Shown one piece after another: positions 14,513 through 22,152 of a DNA stretch of 29,137 bases; positions within the stretch are counted from its first letter, which is position 1; every line of letters begins with the position of its first letter. The DNA is from Oscillospiraceae bacterium (GTDB lineage: Bacteria; Bacillota; Clostridia; Oscillospirales; Acutalibacteraceae), in assembly GCA_031267335.1 (NCBI GenBank), contig JAIRZH010000067.1:1-29137 (forward strand), read 5' to 3'. The notes beneath the pieces were generated by a model that saw only the letters and a program-made list of their open reading frames with translations, searched no databases and was not told the origin of the DNA. A program made the position numbers and the translations under genes.

Positions 14513-15523
14513 ATGTATTCAAATGGAGTTTATTTTAATAATTTCAAAAAATTAATGCTCGGCGATGTAGTTGATTATACAGAATCCAAAATTGTATGGA
14601 CTTTAGATGATTCTTATCAAACGTTAGAGATAAAATCTAGACATATAAATCGTATTGGATTAGATTTAATTGGCGTCATGTCTGAATTCGATAAAAAACG
14701 AATTATGGTAATGGGGGATAGTGAACACACATTTTTAGCTAGACTTTCGGCAGAAGAAATTTACGATTCAGTTGGCAAGATTTTTTCTTTTAAAGCTCCT
14801 GCGTTGTTTATAACACGCAATATAGATCCGAGGCCAGAAGTTTTAGAAATAGCTAAAAAACATGGTATTCCGGTTTTTGTTTCTGATAAACCAACTTCAC
14901 GGTTTATTTCGGAATTGACTTCGTTTTTAGATGAATTCTTATCACCAAGGATTACTCGTTCCGCAGGATGTATGAGCATTCATGGTGAAGGAGTTCTTAT
15001 TTCCGGTGAAAGTGGCATTGGCAAAAGCGAAGTTGAACTTGAATTAATAAAACGCGGGCATAAATTTGTTAGCGATGACGTTACAGAAATTAAAAAAACA
15101 TCAGCGAATATGATTGTGGGTTCGGCGCCGGGAAATGTAAGTAAATATATAGAAGTTCGGGGAATCGGAATTATTGATGTTCAACGATTATTCGGAGTTG
15201 ATGCAATAAAAATATCCGAAAAAATAGATATTCTTGTTAATCTTGAAAATTGGAAGGAAAACAAAGAATATTCAAGATTGTCTTCTGACGGAGAACATGT
15301 AGAAATACTTGAAACTTTAGTTCCGTATGTTAATATTCCTGTAAAACCTGGTAAAAATCTTGCAGTTATAATCGAAGTGGCAGCTATGAATAATAGGCTA
15401 AAAAAATATGGGCTTAATTCTTCAGGGGAATTTTTAGGTCTGCTTGGGGGCAAAAACAATTTAAGTCCTAAAAATTCAAGGAAAGTTAAATGTATTTGGG
15501 AAATTGGTGATGATTCAAAGTAG
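14513..15523 (+). CDS. hprK: HPr kinase/phosphorylase, with a 7-residue internal deletion
   Basis: This bifunctional enzyme phosphorylates and dephosphorylates Ser46 of HPr and links sugar uptake to catabolite control in Bacillota. At 336 residues it has an N-terminal DRTGG-like domain, then the kinase core: His157, P-loop GESGIGKS at 165-172, Asp188-Asp189, the signature EVRGIGIIDVQRLFG, and the conserved IPVKPGKNLAVIIEVAAMN. The usual segment between the catalytic His and the P-loop reads IHGVLVDIYG-x-GVLI, but here it is IHGEGVLI. Seven residues (VLVDIYG in Bacillus subtilis) are missing in frame while the His and P-loop remain. That shortens the strand before the P-loop and might change activity. 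The gene starts 13 bases after clpX and overlaps the next gene. HPr itself is not in the window. Confidence 0.95.
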   Translation: MYSNGVYFNNFKKLMLGDVVDYTESKIVWTLDDSYQTLEIKSRHINRIGLDLIGVMSEFDKKRIMVMGDSEHTFLARLSAEEIYDSVGKIFSFKAPALFITRNIDPRPEVLEIAKKHGIPVFVSDKPTSRFISELTSFLDEFLSPRITRSAGCMSIHGEGVLISGESGIGKSEVELELIKRGHKFVSDDVTEIKKTSANMIVGSAPGNVSKYIEVRGIGIIDVQRLFGVDAIKISEKIDILVNLENWKENKEYSRLSSDGEHVEILETLVPYVNIPVKPGKNLAVIIEVAAMNNRLKKYGLNSSGEFLGLLGGKNNLSPKNSRKVKCIWEIGDDSK

Positions 15524-16919
15524 TATCCTTAATAAAAAATTTCAAAAAATATTTAGTGTGTTATCATGCATCAGACAGTATTGGGTGTTAGCTTTTTTTT
15601 CATCACTTATACTACAAGTTGTTGGTGTTTATAATTTACTGCCTACAGCTGTTGATTTTTTTATTTTTTCGTGCATGGCTTCTACTGGAATGTTGATTTT
15701 ATTTACTCAGATAATTTTAAATTCGTTTCCAAAAATTAATCCAATTAATTATTTTTTTTGTGATAACTATAAAATTTTATTGACTTTTTTTTGGCTTGCA
15801 ATTTTTATTTCATGTATATTTAATATAAATTATTGTTTTTTAAAAAATATTAAAGAATTAATATGGGATGCACTTAGCTTTTTTTTAGTATGTTCTTGGC
15901 ATGAAAGTTCAAAAAATAAAAAAATAATTTTGTGTTTGCAAAAGCTTTTAATTTTTGCTTGTTTTGTTTTGTCTATTGCTTCGATAATAACTTTTATATT
16001 AGAAATTAATCATATTTTTTATTTTGAAAAAAAAATAATTCACGTTGGTTTTATTGAAAATCGTCTTTTTGGTGCATATTATAATCCAAATATGGCTTCC
16101 AAGCTTGCTTTTTTGTCTTTATTATTTTCATTATATTTTTTGATTGCCGATATTGCTAAAAATAGAAAATTCCATATTATTGCAATTGTTATAGAATTAA
16201 TTTACATATCACTTTCGTTATCTCGTGTAACATTGGTTGCTATGGTTATTGTTTTAGGTATTGCTTGTTTTATTTTTTTGCGCCAACACAAAGAAAAAAA
16301 AACAACAATAAGTTTCTTTGGAACAGTCGCTTTTTGCAATTTGATAATTTTGTTTAACAAATTAATAAACAAATTTTTTTCTTATTTGCCAATTATAGTT
16401 AACAAAATTTCCGGAAACAGAATGTCGATAAAAAATCATCTTGAAATAATAAGGTTAGATATTTCCCAAAGTGGCGATATTTCAAATTTAAGGTTTAGAA
16501 TTTGGCTTAGTGCTTGGGAATTATTTAAAACTACGCCGATTTTCGGAACTTCGCCGCGCGGCATAGTAGAATATGCTAAAATGGTTATCCCGGATACTTT
16601 TATAGTAAAAAAAAATTATCTTTTAATACATAATACTTATATAAGTGCATTTGTTTATACTGGAATCTTAGGTGCTATTTTTATTTTAACTTTTTTGATT
16701 AAAGCATTTTTAGAAGTCTTATTTTTTTATAAAAAAAAATTATTTAAAAGCGATAATTTATACTTAGATTTTTTAGTGATTTCAGTTTTGGCAATTGCTA
16801 TTTATGGAATTTTTGAACAAGAAATAATTTTTTTCAATACGGCGAATTTATTGATTTTTTGGTTATTCTTGGGTGAAATTATAAAATGTATAAAGTATGA
16901 AAATCACAAATTAATTTAA
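15510..16919 (+). CDS. O-antigen ligase/polymerase-like membrane protein
   Basis: This protein of about 470 residues has roughly 11-12 membrane segments and carries the hallmarks of the Wzy/WaaL O-antigen ligase family (PF04932 type): YYNPNMASKLAFLSL; SLSLSRVTLVAMVI; the Arg-containing RFRIWLSAWELFKTTPIFG at the start of the large outer loop; and LLIHNTYISAFVYTGILG with its conserved His-Asn. Such enzymes transfer or polymerise lipid-linked glycans on the outer face of the membrane. In Bacillota they build capsule or secondary wall polymers. Starts at TTG 15504, GTG 15507 and ATG 15510 are all in frame; I prefer ATG, nine bases after GGG. It overlaps the end of hprK by 14 bases. Which polymer it handles is unknown; the TarJ-like enzyme at 3185 might supply a ribitol-phosphate precursor to the same envelope. 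Confidence 0.8.
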   Translation: MIQSSILNKKFQKIFSVLSCIRQYWVLAFFSSLILQVVGVYNLLPTAVDFFIFSCMASTGMLILFTQIILNSFPKINPINYFFCDNYKILLTFFWLAIFISCIFNINYCFLKNIKELIWDALSFFLVCSWHESSKNKKIILCLQKLLIFACFVLSIASIITFILEINHIFYFEKKIIHVGFIENRLFGAYYNPNMASKLAFLSLLFSLYFLIADIAKNRKFHIIAIVIELIYISLSLSRVTLVAMVIVLGIACFIFLRQHKEKKTTISFFGTVAFCNLIILFNKLINKFFSYLPIIVNKISGNRMSIKNHLEIIRLDISQSGDISNLRFRIWLSAWELFKTTPIFGTSPRGIVEYAKMVIPDTFIVKKNYLLIHNTYISAFVYTGILGAIFILTFLIKAFLEVLFFYKKKLFKSDNLYLDFLVISVLAIAIYGIFEQEIIFFNTANLLIFWLFLGEIIKCIKYENHKLI

Positions 16920-16934
16920 AATTTAAGGAGTTTT

Positions 16935-18038
16935 ATGCGATTTGTATGCGAAAAAAGTGTTTTATTAAGTGTTTTAACGGATTTAATTCGGTCCGTTGCG
17001 GTCCGTTCAAATGTTGCTATTTTAGAAGGCATTCATATTACGGTAAAAGGTTTAAAAGTTGAATTAGAAAGTTACAATATGGAATTCGGAATTCAAACCA
17101 AAATTTTAGTTGTAGAAGCTCAAGATGGCTCTATAGTAGTGCCGGCTAAGATTTTTAGTGATATTATTAAAAAACTCCCAGATGGGTTAGTTGAAATGAA
17201 AACTAATAAATTTGAAGCTGAAATTGTTTCAAAAAATTGTAAGTTTGTTATTTCATGTTTTGATCCAAACGATTTCCCAAAACTTCCTTTTATAGAAAAT
17301 GAAAAATTCATAGAATTGCCTTCGAATACAATAAAAAATATGATCCAACAAACAATTTTTGCAGTTCGACCAGAAAATGAAGAATATAACATTCATACCG
17401 GAACTTTAATCGAAGCAAAAGATAATTTTTTAGTTTTTGTTTCGGTAGATGGTTTTAGAATGGCGTTGCGTCGGGAATCTATTAATATTAGCGAAAATTT
17501 TAAAATTGTTGTGCCAGGGAAAACTTTACGTGAATTATTGCGTTTAATACCTGATGATAAAGTTAATATTAAAATATATCTTAGCGAACGTTATATATTT
17601 TTTAAATTAGATAATTATTTGTTCCTTTCTTCTTTGCTCGAGGGAGAATTTATAGATTATAATTCTACTATACCAGAAGAAAATTCAACTCGAATTAAAG
17701 TAAAAGTTAATGAACTTATTTTTTCGGTCGAACGTGTTTCTTTGGTTATTCAAGATCGCCTTAAAAGCCCAGTGAGAGCCATAATAGGGCCGGATTGTAT
17801 AAAATTTTCTTGTTCGACCACGTTAGGGAAATCCGAAGATACATTGAATGCAAATGTAAAAGGAGAACCATTAGAAATCGCGTTTAATGATCGATTTATG
17901 ATAGATGCTTTTAAAAACGTTGATGCTGACGAAGTGTTAATTGAAACTTCTGCTTTTAAACCACTGAAGATTATTCCTTTAGAAGGGGATAGTTTTTTGT
18001 TTTTAGTGTTACCGGTTAGATTCCACGAGGAAAACTAG
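16935..18038 (+). CDS. dnaN: DNA polymerase III beta subunit (sliding clamp)
   Basis: This is the ring-shaped processivity clamp of the replicase. At 367 residues it is full length with three clamp domains. The start MRFVCEKSVLLSVLTDL, the PAKIFSDIIKKLPDG block, the central VSVDGFRMALRR motif and the C-terminal FLVLPVRF, which forms part of the hydrophobic partner-binding cleft, are all recognisable. AAGGAG stands seven bases before the ATG, and the gene follows the ligase-like gene by 15 bases. It is not next to dnaA as in most bacteria, so the origin-proximal dnaA-dnaN arrangement has been broken in this genome or lies elsewhere. Residues are more diverged than in typical clostridial clamps, notably the short first domain loops. 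Confidence 0.96.
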   Translation: MRFVCEKSVLLSVLTDLIRSVAVRSNVAILEGIHITVKGLKVELESYNMEFGIQTKILVVEAQDGSIVVPAKIFSDIIKKLPDGLVEMKTNKFEAEIVSKNCKFVISCFDPNDFPKLPFIENEKFIELPSNTIKNMIQQTIFAVRPENEEYNIHTGTLIEAKDNFLVFVSVDGFRMALRRESINISENFKIVVPGKTLRELLRLIPDDKVNIKIYLSERYIFFKLDNYLFLSSLLEGEFIDYNSTIPEENSTRIKVKVNELIFSVERVSLVIQDRLKSPVRAIIGPDCIKFSCSTTLGKSEDTLNANVKGEPLEIAFNDRFMIDAFKNVDADEVLIETSAFKPLKIIPLEGDSFLFLVLPVRFHEEN

Positions 18039-18064
18039 AACTTATTTCAATGCAAAAATTCTAT

Positions 18065-18088
18065 AAATTTTATTTAAAAGTAAAATTT
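18065..18088. terminator. Possible bidirectional hairpin between converging genes
   Basis: AAATTTTA at 18065-18072 and TAAAATTT at 18081-18088 pair over eight bases with an eight-base loop, in the 31-base gap between dnaN and the minus-strand gene and overlapping the latter's last codons. The stem is pure A/T, so termination strength is doubtful. Confidence 0.3.
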
Positions 18089-20160
18089 CCTGAGTCAATG
18101 CCGACTTTGCCGACTTTAGATTTTAAAAAATCACTTAAACATCGCAAACTTTCATTGTTGGCTCTCTGGAACAATTCAAAAAAATCATCATATAAAACAA
18201 ATGACATAATTTCTGGATAATTATTAGAAATTATTTCAAAATGAAATTCTTTTTGTTTAATAATATCGATTAGATTTAAAATTATTAATTCTATCGTTTC
18301 CTTAGCAATATTTTCTTCATTTAAATTTTTATTTTTTTTTATTGAATTAAACTTAATTTTATAATCTGGCACCGTATTAAAAAAACTTAATAAAAATTCC
18401 AAATTACTTTTTGATGTATTGCAAAAAAAATTTCGAAAAAATTCTTCCGTATCTCCCAATAAAGAAATAGATCCCCCTTGAATGAATACCTGATAAAACA
18501 ATTGAAACAATTGAAACAATTTATCATTTTTTTGAAGTTTAAAATAATTTGTTTTATCTTCAGAATACACTGATAACTTCGCAAATAACGATGTTTCATC
18601 ACTAGATTCAAAATGTTTATCAAGAACTTTTGACACTTTATAAAATAAAAACTTAAATAAAATTCTTAAATCATTTGGATCAGCATTCTCGAACAATTCA
18701 AAAAAAACATGGTCTTCGATGAATGGTTGTACTTCGTGGATACTCACGCCCACTGTCTTAAATAATGTTTCTGAAATTTTGGCTTCAGTTGAACCTGAAA
18801 GTATAAGCTTGAATACTTCCCAAAATTCTTTTTTTTTATTAGGAAAACATAAACCAATTTTTTTAGAACTTTGCGATAATTTTAATCTTAAATATTGCCT
18901 GAAAAAAGAATAACAAAAAAATAATCTCTTTTTCGTCGTATTACGAAAAAATTTATCTAAAAATTTCATTGGGTCTTCTGATAAAACTTTATTAATACGT
19001 TCTCCAACAACAAATATTCTATGAAATGATTCAAAATAATCCTGTGATTCTAAAGTATTAGACTCAAGTTTTGATAATTTTGACAATGAGGAATGTTCTT
19101 TATTTTGTCCAAGCATATTTTTATACCGGTTTTTAAATTCTTTGATTTTCAATTTGATTTCCTCAACTTCGTGCCAACTGATTTTCTCGAACAATAAAAC
19201 TTTCAAAATTGTATTTGCGATCTGTTCGCTAGTGGATTTGAAATCTTTTTTTAATTCTATTAATTGGTCTTTCGAAAGTGTTTCTATATGATTTTCGACT
19301 TCTTGTTCAAACCAATGGTAAAAATTTTCATTTTGATTCTCAAGTATCTTTATTTTTTTATAAAAAAAAATTTTGTTTTCCTTATTGCGAACTTCATTCA
19401 AATCAAAAAAAAATTCAGATATTTTTTCAGTCATCGTTAATTCACTAGTAAGACAGTGAAATTTACAAAATCCCAAATCGTTAATACCACATTTAATAAT
19501 GTAAGCCTCATCAAGAGGTACATATTCTTTTCTCCACTCAATTTTTGAACCGATACAACGCATACCGCGAACTCTAAGATTAAGTTCCGATAAGAGAGTT
19601 TGCATCGATTTTTCGATTTTGTTGAGTTTATCTTTCAATGCATCAACACGAGCTTTAAAATTAAATTCAATTTTCTCAACTTCATCTAAATTTGGTTTCT
19701 CAGATGATAAGGCGTTCAAAAGTTTTTCTGTAAACTTTTTGTTAATTTCTGCAAATTCATTTTTATTTTTTATGAGTTGATTTTCAAAATCCTTCTTAAT
19801 ATCAGTAGTTATAAAACCAATTCTAAATTCTATTAGTTCTAAAAAAACTTCAATTTTTTTTATATCTGCTTGAAAATTATTAATTTTTTTCATTTTTTCA
19901 GATTCTTTCATACAGTGTTCCATAGCATCTAACCGGATAAAGCTTAAAAAATTTATGCTAAGAAACAAAATCATTAAACTTGCAGCAAAAAGTCTTCGAA
20001 AAAATTTTATAATTTTTCTAGATAAATTCTGGATTTTCAAAATACTTTTTACTTGATTTATTGTTCGGCTGGCCACGATATTATCTTGGTTTAAATAATT
20101 TATTTGGAATTTTTTAATTTTAGCCAAAACTTTGTCCGAAAAATGTTTAATACTTACCAT
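18070..20160 (-). CDS. Large secreted or membrane-anchored protein with internal repeats
   Basis: I do not recognise a family in this 696-residue protein. An ATG start follows AAGAGA. A basic 55-residue N-terminal arm precedes one hydrophobic segment at about 57-75 (RRLFAASLMILFLSINFLSF) with a possible cleavage site after LDA, so it is exported or anchored with the bulk outside. Residues 90-200 are charged helix and coiled coil. A Cys-containing globular stretch (CIGSK, IIKCGINDLGFCKFHC) follows. The C-terminal half holds two related units, about 390-530 and 560-696: FLDKFFRNTTKKRL matches FFRNFFCNTSKSNL, and FFELFENADPNDLRILFKFL matches FFELFQRANNESLRCLSDFL. EVEEIKLKIKEF also echoes EVEKIEFNFKAR near the N-terminus. 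It is monocistronic between dnaN and gltX. A host- or surface-directed role is a guess based on export, lack of family and repeats. Confidence 0.75.
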   Translation of the reverse strand: MVSIKHFSDKVLAKIKKFQINYLNQDNIVASRTINQVKSILKIQNLSRKIIKFFRRLFAASLMILFLSINFLSFIRLDAMEHCMKESEKMKKINNFQADIKKIEVFLELIEFRIGFITTDIKKDFENQLIKNKNEFAEINKKFTEKLLNALSSEKPNLDEVEKIEFNFKARVDALKDKLNKIEKSMQTLLSELNLRVRGMRCIGSKIEWRKEYVPLDEAYIIKCGINDLGFCKFHCLTSELTMTEKISEFFFDLNEVRNKENKIFFYKKIKILENQNENFYHWFEQEVENHIETLSKDQLIELKKDFKSTSEQIANTILKVLLFEKISWHEVEEIKLKIKEFKNRYKNMLGQNKEHSSLSKLSKLESNTLESQDYFESFHRIFVVGERINKVLSEDPMKFLDKFFRNTTKKRLFFCYSFFRQYLRLKLSQSSKKIGLCFPNKKKEFWEVFKLILSGSTEAKISETLFKTVGVSIHEVQPFIEDHVFFELFENADPNDLRILFKFLFYKVSKVLDKHFESSDETSLFAKLSVYSEDKTNYFKLQKNDKLFQLFQLFYQVFIQGGSISLLGDTEEFFRNFFCNTSKSNLEFLLSFFNTVPDYKIKFNSIKKNKNLNEENIAKETIELIILNLIDIIKQKEFHFEIISNNYPEIMSFVLYDDFFELFQRANNESLRCLSDFLKSKVGKVGIDSGNFTFK

Positions 20161-20279
20161 AAAAATCTCTTAATTTATTTAAGTGTTAATTTAAAAATCA
20201 TATATTACAATTTATCTAATTTTAAATTATATTAATTAATAATAAATTAGTTTTTTAAAAAATAAAATATTAATTTTTT

Positions 20280-20410
20280 ATATACTCATTCAAAATGAAA
20301 TTCTGGATTTATTGAAATCTAAAAATCATCGTTTAAGCACGATTTTGCTTGAGCTTTGAATGAATCTAATTCTAATTTTGATTTCGGCGTTTGAATTTGA
20401 ATGAGTATAT
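20280..20410. mobile_element. MITE-like element, family 3
   Basis: This 131 bp sequence is bounded by perfect 15 bp inverted repeats (ATATACTCATTCAAA at the left, its complement at the right) with TA at both junctions. It has no open frame. Inner segments partly pair as well. Only one copy is in the window, so mobility is inferred from structure. TA targets and non-coding bodies of this size are usual for MITEs moved by IS630/mariner-type transposases. Confidence 0.65.
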
Positions 20411-20461
20411 TATTAGTTATTTTATTTAAAATTTATAAAACAGAATTGTGTTTTTAACTTA

Positions 20462-20479
20462 ATAAAAACCGGTTTTTAT
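20462..20479. promoter_or_regulatory. 18 bp perfect palindrome upstream of gltX
   Basis: ATAAAAACCGGTTTTTAT is its own reverse complement. It lies between the 18070-20160 gene and gltX. Without a loop it is more like a dimeric protein-binding site than a terminator. No regulator can be named. Confidence 0.45.
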
Positions 20480-20508
20480 ATCAATTTTTAATAATAAAAA
20501 GCTTTAGA

Positions 20509-20579
20509 ACTTGTCTTCGATAACTTTTAAACACAACCTTTTAGTAATTTCTAAATCTTTAACTTATTGAAGATAAGTT
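20509..20579. repeat. Long hairpin in the gltX leader region
   Basis: Arms 20509-20524 and 20564-20579 pair at 14 of 16 positions around a 39-base loop, and weaker pairing extends outward by about six bases. It precedes the predicted gltX promoter, so it would not be part of that mRNA. It may be another small inverted-repeat element or a terminator. The T-box consensus (AGGGUGGNACCGCG) is absent, so it is not a T-box leader. Confidence 0.45.
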
Positions 20580-20655
20580 TTAAAATTTGGAGAACAAGGA
20601 AAAAGAAATAATAGTTTAAAATTTCTATTTTTTAAAATTTTTACTACAAAATATT

Positions 20656-20684
20656 TTGACATCAAGATTTAATTAATGTAATTT
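20656..20684 (+). promoter_or_regulatory. Consensus -35 promoter for gltX, implying a near-leaderless mRNA
   Basis: A perfect TTGACA at 20656-20661 is followed after 17 bases by TAATTT at 20679-20684, preceded by TG. A start about seven bases later falls at the gltX ATG (20692). Neither that ATG nor the one at 20704 has a ribosome binding site, which agrees with a leaderless or very short-leader transcript. Confidence 0.5.
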
Positions 20685-20691
20685 TTAGAAT

Positions 20692-22149
20692 ATGAATTTA
20701 AATATGAAAAAAATAAGAACTAGATTTGCGCCAAGCCCGACTGGATTTATTCATATTGGTAATTTAAGGTCGGCTTTATATGCATATTTGATAGCAAAAT
20801 CCCAAGGTGGGGATTTTATATTAAGAATAGAAGATACTGATCAAATGCGTTTGGTTCCTAATGCTGAAAAGATTATTTATGATGTTCTAAAATTAGCAAA
20901 TTTAAGATACGACGAAGGCCCTGATAAACCAGGTGAATACGGGCCATATGTTCAAAGCCAGCGCAAAGAAATATATCATGACAAAGCTTTCGAACTTATT
21001 CGAAACGGTGGAGCGTATTTTTGTTTTTGCCAAAAGTCTGATATAGCCGAAAGTAAAGATAAACTTCATCGCGGTTATGATAGAAAATGTAGAAATCTTG
21101 ACGAAAATCAAGTTAAAAAGAATCTTGAATCAGGCATGAAATTCGTTATAAGGCAAAAAATGCCACTAGAGGGCAAAACTTCATTCACTGATACTGTTTT
21201 TGAACAAATTACTATCGATAACAGCGAGCTTGAAGATGGAATTTTGTTAAAATCCGACGGTATGCCTACCTATAATTTTGCTAATGTAATAGATGATCAC
21301 ATGATGCACATAACTCATGTCGTTAGAGGTTGTGAATATCTTACTTCGACCCCGAAATATAATCTTTTGTATAAAGCTTTCGGCTGGGAAATTCCTGAAT
21401 ATGTACATTTGCCTTTAATTATGGGGAAAAATTCAGATGGGAGTGTAACGAAACTTTCTAAACGTGCTGGATCGGTTGGTTTTGAAGAACTTATTCAAGA
21501 TGGTTTTTTGCCGGAAGTAATTGTAAATTACATAGCTTTTTTAGGTTGGTGCCCGAAGACGAATCGTGAGATTTTTACTCTTAGCGAATTAACAAAAGAA
21601 TTTTCTACACAAAGGATAAGAAAATCACCGGCGATTTTTGATTATTTAAAACTTGCTTGGTTAAATAATGAATATATCAAAAATAAAACTCCAAAAGAAT
21701 TTGCCGAGATAATAAAAGTTTATTTAAAAAATAATTTATTTGATGCTGTAAAAATTGCAAAAATTTTGCAGTCTAGAGTTAGCAAGTTATCTGAAATTCC
21801 GGAGTTAATAGATTTCATTTATGAAATTCCAAAATTTTCAAAAGAGTTATTTATAAATAAAAAAAGTAAAACAAATTTTGAAAATGCATTGGTTATTCTC
21901 GAAAACGCACTTGAAAGTCTTAAAGAAATTCAAAGTTGGACTAACGATAAAATTTATAATACAATTCTGCAAGTTGCAGAAAAATTAAATTTAAAAAATT
22001 CGGCAATTATGTGGTGTATTCGAATTTCGGTTTCTGGCAAAACTGTAACACCTGGTGGAGCGTCGGAAATTTTAGATATTCTTGGCAAAATTGAATCAAT
22101 TAATAGAATTGAAAATGCTTTAAATATGTTAAAGGGGATTAAGGGTTAG
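20692..22149 (+). CDS. gltX: Glutamyl-tRNA synthetase
   Basis: This class I synthetase charges tRNA-Glu with glutamate. At 485 residues it is full length. RFAPSPTGFIHIGNLRSALY at about 11-30 contains the HIGH-type signature as HIGN, a common GluRS variant; LRIEDTD follows; VTKLSKRAG near 252-260 is the KMSKS motif; and the C-terminal anticodon-binding helices end with a Gly-Lys tail. The second ATG at 20704 would give MKKIRTRFAPSPTG, equally compatible with the family. It is followed after 3 bases by glnS, so the two are co-transcribed. Having its own GlnRS next door suggests this GluRS can be discriminating and need not mischarge tRNA-Gln. Confidence 0.97.
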   Translation: MNLNMKKIRTRFAPSPTGFIHIGNLRSALYAYLIAKSQGGDFILRIEDTDQMRLVPNAEKIIYDVLKLANLRYDEGPDKPGEYGPYVQSQRKEIYHDKAFELIRNGGAYFCFCQKSDIAESKDKLHRGYDRKCRNLDENQVKKNLESGMKFVIRQKMPLEGKTSFTDTVFEQITIDNSELEDGILLKSDGMPTYNFANVIDDHMMHITHVVRGCEYLTSTPKYNLLYKAFGWEIPEYVHLPLIMGKNSDGSVTKLSKRAGSVGFEELIQDGFLPEVIVNYIAFLGWCPKTNREIFTLSELTKEFSTQRIRKSPAIFDYLKLAWLNNEYIKNKTPKEFAEIIKVYLKNNLFDAVKIAKILQSRVSKLSEIPELIDFIYEIPKFSKELFINKKSKTNFENALVILENALESLKEIQSWTNDKIYNTILQVAEKLNLKNSAIMWCIRISVSGKTVTPGGASEILDILGKIESINRIENALNMLKGIKG

Positions 22150-22152
22150 ATT

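Noticed and set aside
20440..20700. T-box riboswitch before gltX.
   Set aside because: There is no AGGGUGGNACCGCG-like element and no terminator/antiterminator pair after it. The hairpin lies upstream of the likely promoter.
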